Positions 42,710 to 51,858 of a DNA stretch of 64,000 nt are shown in pieces. This DNA comes from Flavobacterium circumlabens (GTDB lineage Bacteria > Bacteroidota > Bacteroidia > Flavobacteriales > Flavobacteriaceae), in NCBI RefSeq assembly GCF_004345565.1, contig NZ_SLWA01000002.1, forward strand, positions 62,001-126,000, read 5' to 3'. A program made the translations under genes and the position numbers. Position 1 is the stretch's first letter. Each line of letters starts with the position of its first letter. The notes below the pieces were generated by a model. The model worked only from the letters and a program-made list of their open reading frames with translations, ran no database searches and was not told where the DNA came from.

Positions 42710-43714
42710 ATGAAAAAAAAATCTGTTTCCATCAATACAATTGCCAAGGATTTAAATATTTCTATAACGACTGTTTCTTTTATTCTTAACGGAAAAGCAA
42801 AAGAGAAGCATATTTCAAAAAAACTCACTCAGTGTGTATTAGATTATGCCCAAAAGTTAAATTACAAGCCAAACCAAATCGCACAAAGCCTAAGAACCGG
42901 AAAAACCAAAACCTTGGTTTTTATGGTAGAAGATATTTCTAATTATTTCTTCTCTAAATTGGCCAGAATTATCGAAGAAATTGCGTATTCTAACGGCTAC
43001 AGAGTTGTATTTTGCAGTAATGAAAATCAAGATGCCAGATCAATTGAACTTATCAATTTGCATAAAAGCAAACAGGTTGATGGTTTTATAATTGTCCCGT
43101 CCCCGGGAATAAAAAAAAATATAGCAGAATTAATTGAGGACAATTTACCCGTTATACTTTTTGATCGTTGTTTTGCTGATTTGGATTGTAATAGTGTTAT
43201 GCTCAATAACCTTGATGCAGCTTTTAATGCAACGAATCATCTGATTTCAAATAATTATAAAAACATCGTTTTTATAACCACAGATTCGAATCAAATGCAG
43301 ATACAGGATCGTTTAACAGGCTATAAAAAAGCGATTAAGGCTCATAATTTAAAATCCTGTTTTCTTAAAATTCCATACCAGGAAATCACTAATGAAAAAT
43401 CAAAAGATCTCATCAGAAGATTTATTGAAACCAACAACGAGTTGGATGCTGTGTTTTTTGCAGCGAATCATCTCACGAAGACTGGATTGGAAGTTTTCAA
43501 AGAAAGCAATCCGGATTTAATCCAAAGTTTAGGCGTTATTACTTTTGATGATAATGAACTTTTCAAAATTTACAGTCTTGCAATTATAGCCGTTCCCCAG
43601 CCTCTGGAAGCTATGGGGGATAAATTAATGGAGGTAATGATGCGATTGTTGAATCAAAAGGAAGTGGGTGAAGCATTTGAAAAAATTGAATTTAATGCTG
43701 AATTAAAAATTTGA
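42710..43714 (+). CDS. LacI-family transcriptional regulator
   Basis: This 334-residue protein has an N-terminal HTH (NTIAKDLNISITTVSFILNG, about 9-28), a hinge (NYKPNQIAQSLRTGKT) and a periplasmic-binding-like sensor domain (70-330). The sensor domain has DRCFADLDCNSVMLNN. It probably represses or activates sugar-use genes such as the GH16 enzyme nearby; the ligand is unknown. It starts 58 bases after the terminator. Confidence 0.9.
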   Translation: MKKKSVSINTIAKDLNISITTVSFILNGKAKEKHISKKLTQCVLDYAQKLNYKPNQIAQSLRTGKTKTLVFMVEDISNYFFSKLARIIEEIAYSNGYRVVFCSNENQDARSIELINLHKSKQVDGFIIVPSPGIKKNIAELIEDNLPVILFDRCFADLDCNSVMLNNLDAAFNATNHLISNNYKNIVFITTDSNQMQIQDRLTGYKKAIKAHNLKSCFLKIPYQEITNEKSKDLIRRFIETNNELDAVFFAANHLTKTGLEVFKESNPDLIQSLGVITFDDNELFKIYSLAIIAVPQPLEAMGDKLMEVMMRLLNQKEVGEAFEKIEFNAELKI

Positions 43715-43791
43715 CCATTTTTATTCTTTTCAGTTTTTCTTTCCGCTAAAACAGGGTTGAAGTAACGATGCAAAAAACAAAAAATCAACCG

Positions 43792-44505
43792 TTAATCCTG
43801 AGTTTTTTTGATCAGTTCTTCCTTGAAAATCCTTCCCAATGGTAGTATCTTTCCATCTATGGTGACCCTGTTGCCTTCTATAGTTTCAATTTTTTTCACG
43901 GCAGCAATAAAAGATTTATGAATACGTAAAAATTTAGATTCCGGAAGTTTTTCTAAAATTTTATTTAATGAAGAATATGTAACTAATTCCCTGTTTTTAG
44001 TTTTTACTCTTACATAATCTTTTAGGCTTTCGATATACAAAATATCATTTATAGCAATGCGGATTAATTTTTTATCCACTTTTACCCATAAATCTTCATC
44101 TTCACCGGTAAAATTTGATAAATCGGTTTTTTCTGTCGCCGGCGGTATTTCAGATATGATTTTTATTACTTTAGAAGTGGCGCTTATAAAACGCTGAAAA
44201 CCAATTGGTTTTAGTAAATAATCTACAACATTCAATTCGAAACTTTCTACAGCATAATCCCGGTAAGCAGTTGTCATAATAATAGCAGGATTGTAATTTA
44301 AAGTTTTTGCAAATTCTAAACCATTAAACAAGGGCATTTCTATATCAAGGAAAAGAAGATCGATTTTGTTTTTTTGTACATAAGTTAAAGCATCCACAGC
44401 ACTTGTGAAACAGGCTGAGAGTTCAAAATCTGATAATCTTTCAAGATAAGTTTGTATTATTTCAATGGCGAGTGGTTCGTCATCAATGATTACACATTTG
44501 ATCAT
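43792..44505 (-). CDS. LytTR-family response regulator
   Basis: This 237-residue protein has a receiver domain (1-120) with the acidic pocket C-V-I-I-D-D-E, phospho-acceptor Asp in LLFLDIEMPLFNG and Lys in LKPIGFQRF. A LytTR DNA-binding domain follows (about 135-235; ILYIESLKDYVRVKTKNREL). It overlaps the kinase gene by 4 bases, so the pair is co-transcribed. The TonB receptor gene starts divergently upstream of the kinase and could be the target. Confidence 0.92.
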   Translation of the reverse strand: MIKCVIIDDEPLAIEIIQTYLERLSDFELSACFTSAVDALTYVQKNKIDLLFLDIEMPLFNGLEFAKTLNYNPAIIMTTAYRDYAVESFELNVVDYLLKPIGFQRFISATSKVIKIISEIPPATEKTDLSNFTGEDEDLWVKVDKKLIRIAINDILYIESLKDYVRVKTKNRELVTYSSLNKILEKLPESKFLRIHKSFIAAVKKIETIEGNRVTIDGKILPLGRIFKEELIKKTQD

Positions 44506-45638
44506 GATAATTGAATATGGAGTTTAGTTATGAATTGATTGTTTTTTCGTTCCTGAAAAAGTGTGTACGATTGCCCGTAAGTTAAGTCAAGTCTTCTCTT
44601 TACATTTCGAAGTCCGATACCACCTTTTTTTGTTTGATTGAATACCTCTGAAGAGGGATTGATAACTGTTAAATCAAGTACATTTTTACAAATCTGAAGC
44701 TGAATCGTTATCTCTATATTTGCTGTAGCACTTTTAGGGCTATGTTTAAAACTATTTTCAATAAAAGGCAATAGCAATAAAGGTGGTAAATAGATATCTT
44801 CTGATTGAGCATTAATTTCAAAAATGACCTTAGGACTTACTCCGAATCTTAAACTTTCCAAATCAATAAAATTTTGGATATAGCTGATTTCTTTTTTTAA
44901 AGAAGTCTTTTCCTGATCTGTTTCATATAAAACGTAACTCATAAAATCTGATAATTTTAAAACTACTTCTGGGGCAAGGTCAGATTTCTTTAAGGTCAAT
45001 GCATACAGATTGTTTAATGTGTTGAAAAAAAAGTGAGGCTGCAATTGTGATTTTAAGAAAGAAAGTTCTGTGGTCAACTGTTCTCTTTCCATCTCTTCTG
45101 CTTTTTGTCGTTGCAGGAAATAATCTTTAGATAATTTAATTCCGGTTGTTAATACCATTACAGTAATCATAAAAATCTCCTTACCGATAAAACTGAAGGC
45201 TGTAAATTGGGAATCGGCTTTTAAAGCAGTTGGGAGTATGCCCGACTTCATCAGTATCCCGAAAATAAACAGATTAAAAGCATTTGTAAACAAAGCGCTT
45301 AAAATAAATAATGTTACATAAAAAATGAGTTTTCCCTTGTAATAAAACAAAGGCAAGAGGAGATAGAGATTAAAATAAACTACTGCTGCAATAAAGGGCA
45401 GTCTTATACCAAAACAGATTATATTATATTTCAATGCACCTGTCAGATACCCCTGGGAGACAGCGGTCAGTAAAAACAGCATGATCCAGAAAGCGATGTG
45501 ATAATAAATACGAACTGTAAAGGCACTCGTAAAGTAGTTAGTGCGATTGGTATTCAGTTGATATAAAAATCTGTCTTTTGAAAAAATCCCGGAATCAGAA
45601 ATATCCATATTATTTTTTGCATTTGTTAGTGTCAGCAT
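44502..45638 (-). CDS. LytS-type sensor histidine kinase
   Basis: This 378-residue protein has four membrane helices (about 45-62, 72-100, 105-130 and 150-165). A His_kinase domain follows with the phospho-acceptor block LKSQLQPHFFFNTLNNLYAL and a HATPase part with N-box FIENSFKHSP and G-box KKGGIGLRNVKRRL. It signals to the LytTR regulator that overlaps it. The input is unknown; the helices may sense the membrane directly. The start is uncertain within the first 10 codons (an internal Met at 45608). Confidence 0.9.
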   Translation of the reverse strand: MLTLTNAKNNMDISDSGIFSKDRFLYQLNTNRTNYFTSAFTVRIYYHIAFWIMLFLLTAVSQGYLTGALKYNIICFGIRLPFIAAVVYFNLYLLLPLFYYKGKLIFYVTLFILSALFTNAFNLFIFGILMKSGILPTALKADSQFTAFSFIGKEIFMITVMVLTTGIKLSKDYFLQRQKAEEMEREQLTTELSFLKSQLQPHFFFNTLNNLYALTLKKSDLAPEVVLKLSDFMSYVLYETDQEKTSLKKEISYIQNFIDLESLRFGVSPKVIFEINAQSEDIYLPPLLLLPFIENSFKHSPKSATANIEITIQLQICKNVLDLTVINPSSEVFNQTKKGGIGLRNVKRRLDLTYGQSYTLFQERKNNQFITKLHIQLS

Positions 45639-45828
45639 ATAAAATTACATCATTTCAACTGAAAAAAAATCATATTTTCTACAAACGGCAATTTGGCCCG
45701 GACTAAAGGCTTATAATACTTATAAACGGTATAGTGCTCAAAAACTTCATTGAAAGGGAAAAAAAAGACGTTCAGCTAATAAATTTTCAAGACGGATTAA
45801 GGCGCAATATTTTTGGCAAAAATTAAAT

Positions 45829-48315
45829 ATGAGAAACTTTAAAACAAATCCGAAAATATGGTTGTTCTGCTCCACTATTACTAATTCAAAATACGTATTG
45901 GAGCTGGTTGTTTTTTTTATACTTATATCAGTAAGTAGTGTAAAAGCGCAAGATCTTTCGGTTAGTGGTGCTGTATTGACAAAAGAAGGAAAACCTCTTA
46001 ATTACGCAACGGTTTCATTAATAAATGCCAAAGACTCGGCTTTGATGGAAACAGCGTTTAGTGATGCTAACGGCATTTATAAATTTATGCCCCTTAAAGC
46101 CGGAGAATATATTGTTAGTGTTGAAGCTATCGGTTTTAATACAAAAACCAGTCTTCCTTTTCTTTACGCACTAACACAAGTTGTCGTGGATACGATCACT
46201 ATTGAAGAGTCATCCGAAAATTTAAAAGAGGTTGTAGTTACGACAAGTAAGCCAACTATTGAAAGAAAAGACAACCGAATGGTCATAAACGTTGCCGGCA
46301 GTGTTTTGGCTGCGGGTAATAATGCAATTGATATTTTGGAAAGAGCACCGGGTGTTTCGGTTGACAGAGATGGTAATATCAGTTTAAATGGTAAGGCGGG
46401 AGTTACTGTGATGATAAACGATAAACTGAGTTATCTTTCGAACAGCCAATTGGCGGGTATGTTGCGCTCCACAAACGGTAATACAATTCAGGCAATAGAA
46501 ATCATGACTAATCCGTCATCGAAATACGATGCAAGCGGAAATTCGGGTATTATCAATATCAGACTTAAAAAAAATAAAGAAAACGGATTTAATGGCAGTC
46601 TGATTTTAGGAGTTGGACATGGACATTATGTATCAGACAATGCGAGTCTTTCCTTAAATGCAAAAACAGGTAATTTAAACAGTTTTGCTAACATAAGCAG
46701 AATCAATGACAAGAAATTCATAAACCTGTCATCCGACAGAATAATAGACAGTTCAGGGTTTAAAACTATTTATTCACAGAAAAGTAGCATAAAGGATGTA
46801 GCAATTAATAATTCTTACAGGATAGGAGCGGACTACGAAACAGGGAAAAATAATACATTAGGCATTGTCATCAATGGATATTTTAATGATAAAAACATTG
46901 CAAATAAAGGGATCGCCACCATAATTGATCCACTGAATAAAAATTTGACTAAACAGATTTCAGTATCTGACGATAACCGAACGTTGAATAATGTTGGAAT
47001 TAATCTGAATGACCGATTTCGTCTGGACACAATCGGACAAGCGTTGAGTATTGACCTGGATTATATAAAATACAAAAATAATGGTGATGCTCTTTTAAGT
47101 ACTTTATATGATAATTCCGAAGGCAATAGGCAACAGCAATCGCCCTATTATTTACGGCAGAATACATCGGCTGCAATAGTGGTACATGCAGGAAAAGCAG
47201 ATTATATTTCCCCGGATTTTAAAACTGTCAAAATAGAGACAGGGATAAAAATTAGTGAAGTAAAAACAGACAACACCCTTGAGGTGCTAACAAGTTCTGA
47301 TGATGTAGATTATGTTTTCAATCCGCAATTAAGTAATCAATTTATTTACAAGGAAAGAATACAGGCGAGCTATATTAACCTGACAAAAAAAAGGAAACAA
47401 ACAACTATTCAGCTTGGACTCCGTTCTGAACATACCACTTCTAAGGGAACTTTACTCAATAGCAATGAGCCATCGATTACACAGAAATATTTAGACTTCT
47501 TCCCTAATCTGTTTGTCTTACAATCGTTAAATGCAAAAAATAAAATCAGTCTTAATTTAAGCCGTAGGATTGAGAGACCGAATTATCAAAGCCTGAATCC
47601 ATTTGCATACTATATAGATCCATATACCCGTCAGCTTGGAAATCCATTTCTGAAGCCTCAATACACTAATAATATAGAACTGAATTACAGCTACAGTCGA
47701 TTTGATGTTGGCTTGAGTTATGCTCATACAACGAATGTGAGTACAGAAACTGTAGTTACAGATACAATTTCTAAGATTTCTTCTGTAACGTTTATTAACT
47801 TAAATTCTCTTGAGCGTTATACAATTAGTACAAACTATTCCTATAGTTTAGCCAATTGGTGGAGCGGTAATATTAATGGCTATTTAACGTATAATAATTA
47901 CAATTTAAATGGTTCAAGTGGTGTAAATCAGGAAAATAAAAATCTGTCTTACAATATTAAATCGACACAGAATTTTCGTATCAGTAACAATTATAAATTA
48001 GAAATTAACGCAAGGTATCAGTCTCAGTTCGTCTATGGTCTTTATCATTTGCGTCCTTTCTCGAGTATTGATGCCGGAGTCAGTCATTCCTTTTGGTCTG
48101 ACAGAGCCAATTTAAAGATTTCTGTGAATGACATTTTCAATGAAAGAAAAACAGATTTAACACTCGAAACAAAGGGAAGTCATATTCATGGTTACCAAAA
48201 GAATGATACCCGCCTAATAAGATTTGTATTCACCTACAATTTCGGAAGCAAAAGTCTCAAATCCACCAGTCATCTAAGCTCAGCTACTGATGAAAAATCA
48301 AGGGCAGGAAATTAA
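45829..48315 (+). CDS. TonB-dependent outer-membrane receptor
   Basis: This 828-residue protein has a signal segment (about 24-41), a carboxypeptidase-regulatory-like beta-sandwich (about 43-125), a plug-like domain (about 140-235, ITLNGKAGVTVMINDKLSYL being a variant of the usual plug) and a C-terminal 'outer membrane beta-barrel family' domain (about 380-815). It is not a SusC-type protein and no SusD follows. It imports an unknown substrate with TonB energy. It is divergent from the LytS/LytTR pair. Confidence 0.88.
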   Translation: MRNFKTNPKIWLFCSTITNSKYVLELVVFFILISVSSVKAQDLSVSGAVLTKEGKPLNYATVSLINAKDSALMETAFSDANGIYKFMPLKAGEYIVSVEAIGFNTKTSLPFLYALTQVVVDTITIEESSENLKEVVVTTSKPTIERKDNRMVINVAGSVLAAGNNAIDILERAPGVSVDRDGNISLNGKAGVTVMINDKLSYLSNSQLAGMLRSTNGNTIQAIEIMTNPSSKYDASGNSGIINIRLKKNKENGFNGSLILGVGHGHYVSDNASLSLNAKTGNLNSFANISRINDKKFINLSSDRIIDSSGFKTIYSQKSSIKDVAINNSYRIGADYETGKNNTLGIVINGYFNDKNIANKGIATIIDPLNKNLTKQISVSDDNRTLNNVGINLNDRFRLDTIGQALSIDLDYIKYKNNGDALLSTLYDNSEGNRQQQSPYYLRQNTSAAIVVHAGKADYISPDFKTVKIETGIKISEVKTDNTLEVLTSSDDVDYVFNPQLSNQFIYKERIQASYINLTKKRKQTTIQLGLRSEHTTSKGTLLNSNEPSITQKYLDFFPNLFVLQSLNAKNKISLNLSRRIERPNYQSLNPFAYYIDPYTRQLGNPFLKPQYTNNIELNYSYSRFDVGLSYAHTTNVSTETVVTDTISKISSVTFINLNSLERYTISTNYSYSLANWWSGNINGYLTYNNYNLNGSSGVNQENKNLSYNIKSTQNFRISNNYKLEINARYQSQFVYGLYHLRPFSSIDAGVSHSFWSDRANLKISVNDIFNERKTDLTLETKGSHIHGYQKNDTRLIRFVFTYNFGSKSLKSTSHLSSATDEKSRAGN

Positions 48316-48405
48316 CCTGAGATTACAAACGAGCGTCACAGTACATTAAATTTAACATATATAAAAAATCATGATTATTCTATAAAAAAATCCTAAATAA
48401 AAAAA

Positions 48406-48561
48406 CCTAATATTGAAAGCTATGCTGAGATAAAATTTCCTACGAAAGATAAACATGAATTTACCACATATTTCGCAATTTCGGTACAAAAGAAAGATTG
48501 TAATTATTACAGATTAGTTTTTGATTTTGAGTATTTTTCGGTAACATTGCCTGTAACTTAA
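48406..48561 (+). pseudogene. Possible 3' fragment of an unknown gene
   Basis: A start-less 51-codon frame reads P-N-I-E-S-Y-A-E-I-K-F-P-T-K-D and FAISVQKKDCNYYRLVFDFE before a stop. The composition is protein-like, but no family is recognised. It may be a gene remnant or chance. Confidence 0.25.
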
Positions 48562-48565
48562 AAAT

Positions 48566-49129
48566 ATGACAGACTTTCAACAATTTTGCAACCAATTTTC
48601 TGAACTTAATGAACTTGCTTCATTAGAATTAGTTCAAACTTTGAAAACCAAAACATTTCAAAAAGGTGATTTTATCCTTAAAAGTGGCATGGTTTGTAAA
48701 CACTTCTATTTTGTAAATAGCGGTCTAGTAAAAATGTTTTCTACTAAAGATGATAAAGAATTTATAGTTCGTTTTTTTTCTGAAAATCTTATGTTCACCG
48801 CTTTTGAAAGTTACTTAACACAAACAGCTTCAAATTTTGCTATAATTGCATTAGAAACAACCACCGTAACATTAGTGTCTCAAAAAAAATTAGAAGAACT
48901 TTGTAAAAAGCATCACAGTATAGAAACGTTTTTTAGGAAATTAGTTTCTGTTGCAACTTTAAAAATGACAAAAAGAATTCGAGAAATGCTTGAAGAAAAT
49001 GCCACTAACAGATACAATCAATTTATGATTGATAATGATTTAATTGTCCAAAGAATAAGCCTTGGAGAAATTGCAAAATATGTTGGCATCACACAGCAAT
49101 CTTTGAGTAGAATTAGAAATCAAAAGTAA
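48566..49129 (+). CDS. Crp/Fnr-family transcriptional regulator
   Basis: This 187-residue protein has an N-terminal cNMP-binding-like domain (10-120) with KGDFILKSGMVCKHFYFVNSG, and a C-terminal HTH with ISLGEIAKYVGITQQSLSRIR (about 163-185). There is no iron-sulfur cysteine set. It resembles the regulator at 32480. The YceI gene follows with a palindrome of the same type at 49133-49148 between them, so YceI is the likely target. Confidence 0.88.
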   Translation: MTDFQQFCNQFSELNELASLELVQTLKTKTFQKGDFILKSGMVCKHFYFVNSGLVKMFSTKDDKEFIVRFFSENLMFTAFESYLTQTASNFAIIALETTTVTLVSQKKLEELCKKHHSIETFFRKLVSVATLKMTKRIREMLEENATNRYNQFMIDNDLIVQRISLGEIAKYVGITQQSLSRIRNQK

Positions 49130-49132
49130 TTA

Positions 49133-49148
49133 TTTACCATTTGATAAA
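49133..49148. promoter_or_regulatory. Crp/Fnr-type operator before yceI
   Basis: TTTACCA-TT-TGATAAA is a 7-2-7 inverted repeat with one mismatch, like the two sites near the other Crp/Fnr gene. Confidence 0.5.
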
Positions 49149-49203
49149 TAATAGTCTATTTTGAATTTATACTTTTGCTTATAACAAAATAAATATTAAA
49201 GCG

Positions 49204-49743
49204 ATGACAGCAATTAGAAATTCAAAATGGGCGGTTGATCAGGGACATTCCGAAATCCAATTCAAGGTAAAACATTTAGCAATATCCAATGTTTCTGGCA
49301 TTTTCAAAACATTTAATGGAACATTCCAAACAGAAAATGAAGATTTTACTGATGCGGAAATCCAATTTGAAGTGGACACGAATAGTATTGATACCAACAA
49401 CTCAGATAGAGATGGACATTTGAAATCACCACTGTTTTTAGACAGCGAAAAATATCCAAAAATTAAATTTGTAGGCTACTTCCGAAATCAAAATGGCAAT
49501 AAATTTATTGAGGGTGATTTGACAATATTGGAAACTACAAAAAATATAAAAATGGAAGCCGAACATACTGGTATTGGTACAGGACGCTTTAACGACATTC
49601 GAGCAGGTTTTGAGATTTCAGGAAAAATTAATCGAAAAGATTTTGGATTAACTTTTCATTTGCTGAACGATGCAGGAAATCTTGTAGTCGGAGAGGACGT
49701 TAAACTTCATTTTGACATTCAATTAATAAAGCAAGCCGAATAA
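49204..49743 (+). CDS. YceI-family protein (cytosolic form)
   Basis: This 179-residue protein has the YceI lipocalin-like barrel: WAVDQGHSEIQFKVKHLAIS at the start, DTNSIDTNNSDRDGHLKSPLF in the middle and GLTFHLLNDAG near the end. YceI proteins bind long isoprenoid or lipid-like molecules such as polyprenyl quinones. There is no signal peptide, so unlike many family members it stays in the cytosol. It follows the Crp/Fnr gene. Confidence 0.9.
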   Translation: MTAIRNSKWAVDQGHSEIQFKVKHLAISNVSGIFKTFNGTFQTENEDFTDAEIQFEVDTNSIDTNNSDRDGHLKSPLFLDSEKYPKIKFVGYFRNQNGNKFIEGDLTILETTKNIKMEAEHTGIGTGRFNDIRAGFEISGKINRKDFGLTFHLLNDAGNLVVGEDVKLHFDIQLIKQAE

Positions 49744-49826
49744 ATTCTCAGAAAAAAAACATTATTAACATCCATTTAATGCAATGTTAGAAGCGCCCTA
49801 CAAACATCAACAGTTAGAAAAAATAG

Positions 49827-50519
49827 ATGAACGAAAACGATACTAAACGTCTTTCTAGGCTAACGGCAATTTTGACACAATTGCAAACGAAACGTCTTAT
49901 TACATCAACAACACTTTCCGAAAAATTTGGTGTTAGTGTCCGGACAATTTATCGGGATATTAGAGCGCTGGAACAAGCAGGAGTTCCCATTTTGACAGAA
50001 GAAGGGAAAGGGTATTCTTTGATGGAAGGGTACAAAATTCCACCTATAATGTTTACCGAAAGCCAAGCAAACGCATTAATTCTTGCCGAACAATTGGTTT
50101 TGAAAAACAAAGACGCCTCTTTCATCAAAGATTATTCAGAAGCGATTGACAAAATAAAGGCAGTATTAAGACAAACAGAAAAAGACAAAGTAAACTTACT
50201 TGCCGATAGAACTCGTTTTGAACAAAACATAAATGGAGAGAGAAACAGCAATAATTTATCACAGTTTCAAAATGCACTAACAAATTTTTTCGTTACAAAA
50301 ATAGATTACACCAACGAAGAAAACAAAACTTCAAGCAGACTGATTGAACCATTTGCATTATTAAGCACACAGGAAAATTGGTTATTGGTTGCTTGGTGTC
50401 GTTTACGCAAAGATTTTCGGTACTTTCGTTTGGACAGAATAACAAAATTGGAAATTCTTTCAGAGAAATTTGCACCACACAAATTAACCCTTCAGGAATA
50501 CTTCGATAAATATTATTAA
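49827..50519 (+). CDS. HTH/WYL-domain transcriptional regulator (YafY family)
   Basis: This 230-residue protein has an N-terminal HTH_11 domain (about 8-60, with TLSEKFGVSVRTIYRDIRAL) and a central/C-terminal WYL domain (about 135-225; TSSRLIEPFALLSTQENWLLVAWCRLRKDFRYFRLDRI). WYL domains sense small ligands or nucleic acids. It probably regulates the DUF1761 gene that follows: a palindrome, TGACA-TAAGGC-TGTCA, lies before it. Confidence 0.88.
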   Translation: MNENDTKRLSRLTAILTQLQTKRLITSTTLSEKFGVSVRTIYRDIRALEQAGVPILTEEGKGYSLMEGYKIPPIMFTESQANALILAEQLVLKNKDASFIKDYSEAIDKIKAVLRQTEKDKVNLLADRTRFEQNINGERNSNNLSQFQNALTNFFVTKIDYTNEENKTSSRLIEPFALLSTQENWLLVAWCRLRKDFRYFRLDRITKLEILSEKFAPHKLTLQEYFDKYY

Positions 50520-50534
50520 TTATTTTTTGACCCC

Positions 50535-50550
50535 TGACATAAGGCTGTCA
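50535..50550. promoter_or_regulatory. Palindromic operator before the DUF1761 gene
   Basis: TGACA-N6-TGTCA is a perfect inverted repeat, 12 bases before a TATCTTTG -7 box. It covers the -33 zone, as a repressor or activator site would. Confidence 0.6.
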
Positions 50551-50561
50551 TTTGCCTATTT

Positions 50562-50569
50562 TATCTTTG
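50562..50569 (+). promoter_or_regulatory. -7 promoter element (TATCTTTG)
   Basis: TATCTTTG is a full match to TAnnTTTG, 39 bases before the DUF1761 ATG. Confidence 0.6.
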
Positions 50570-50608
50570 TAAAGTCAATAACGACAAACAACTATAAAAA
50601 ATATAATT

Positions 50609-51025
50609 ATGATCGGTCAACTAGCAAATTTAAACTGGATTAGTATAGCAATCGCTTTTGTAGCTTATTTTATACTCGGAGCATTGTGGTTTACTTTGCT
50701 TTTCAAAAAGCAATACCTTATTTCGTTAGGAAAAGAAAATGAACCAGAACAAAAACCTGCACCTATTTTCATTATTGGTCCAGCAATTTGCTCACTCTTT
50801 ATTACAATTACGACTGCAATATTAATGTATGTTTTAAAAATTGATTCCTACCAATCTACAATTGAATTAGCATTAGTTGTTGGTATTGGATATTTAGTTG
50901 CCAACACCGTAAACATTGCCATTAATCCCAACATTCCAAAACCAATTTTTTATGGTTTGATCAGCGGAAGCTATCATTTATTGGGAATTTTTATTGTTTG
51001 TTTGGTTCTTTTTGCAATGAAATAG
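50609..51025 (+). CDS. DUF1761-family membrane protein
   Basis: This 138-residue protein has four membrane helices (about 7-28, 52-75, 83-103 and 112-135). The DUF1761 pattern is visible: LNWISIAIAFVAYFILGALWFTLLF at the start, IGPAICSLFITITTAILMYVL and a final NPNIPKPIFYGLISGSYHLLGI. Function unknown. It follows the WYL regulator, with an operator-like palindrome between. Confidence 0.85.
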   Translation: MIGQLANLNWISIAIAFVAYFILGALWFTLLFKKQYLISLGKENEPEQKPAPIFIIGPAICSLFITITTAILMYVLKIDSYQSTIELALVVGIGYLVANTVNIAINPNIPKPIFYGLISGSYHLLGIFIVCLVLFAMK

Positions 51026-51049
51026 TAATAAACAAGCAATAAGTAAATC

Positions 51050-51091
51050 TTTATCGAAAGCCAAGCTATTTGAACTTTGGCTTTCGATAAA
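51050..51091 (+). terminator. Rho-independent terminator
   Basis: TTTATCGAAAGCCAA and TTGGCTTTCGATAAA form a 15-bp perfect stem with a 12-base loop. The T-run after it is short. Confidence 0.8.
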
Positions 51092-51372
51092 ACATTAAAG
51101 TTATCTATTTTTTTAAACAGGATTACATTATTTTCAAAACTATATTTCTGAATTAGATAACTTGCTCAAATAAAAAATTGAAGAAGTTTTTTTGTTCGTA
51201 AAATCTGTGGGCATCCCACTATGAAAGTATATTGAATTTACATATTTTTCAAACAAATGAAACGTATGATTGATAATTCTTTATCGTAATAAAGAAATAA
51301 ACCAAAACTAAATAACAAATGCATAATAATTGTTTTGCTAATTGGCCACCTTCAACTTAAAATTGACATCAT

Positions 51373-51732
51373 TCATTCATTCAATAAAACCTTTACCTTT
51401 TTTTCCACTTGTTTGTCACCCCAAAGTTTTAGATGAGTTATAAAAGGGATTAATTCTTGACCAATGTCAGTTAAAGAATATTCTACTTTTGGTGGTACTT
51501 CGTGATACACTTTTCTCGATACCAATTCATCATCTTCCAACTCTCTCAACGTTTGGGTAAGCATTTTTGGTGTGGCATCGGCTATTATTCTGCGAAGCTC
51601 TCCATATCTTAATATTTTACTCTCACCCAAATGCCATAAAATCCTGCCTTTATATTTTCCGCCAATGCGTTTAAAAGCAAAATCTACGGAGCAAACATAA
51701 TCTTCACAAGTGTTCTCAAAATTATTTTTCAT
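51373..51732 (-). CDS. HxlR-family transcriptional regulator
   Basis: This 119-residue winged-helix protein has the HxlR pattern: an N-terminal Cys pair (C9, C14; EDYVCSVDFAFKRIGGKYKG), LRYGELRRIIADATPKMLTQTLRELEDDELV and YSLTDIGQELIPFI. Such regulators often sense quinones, aldehydes or disulfide stress through the Cys. It is divergent from the oxidoreductase gene at 51859, the likely target. The tail fragment at 30106 belongs to another HxlR gene. Confidence 0.9.
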   Translation of the reverse strand: MKNNFENTCEDYVCSVDFAFKRIGGKYKGRILWHLGESKILRYGELRRIIADATPKMLTQTLRELEDDELVSRKVYHEVPPKVEYSLTDIGQELIPFITHLKLWGDKQVEKKVKVLLNE

Positions 51733-51858
51733 TTATTTTAATTTTTAAATCATTGATAATCAGTAATAGTATTGTTTTGGTGCATAGATTACTTAAATGT
51801 GCATACTTGTGGTAAAGATAGCTATAATATACATTTGTCATTCAATTATATAAAAAAA

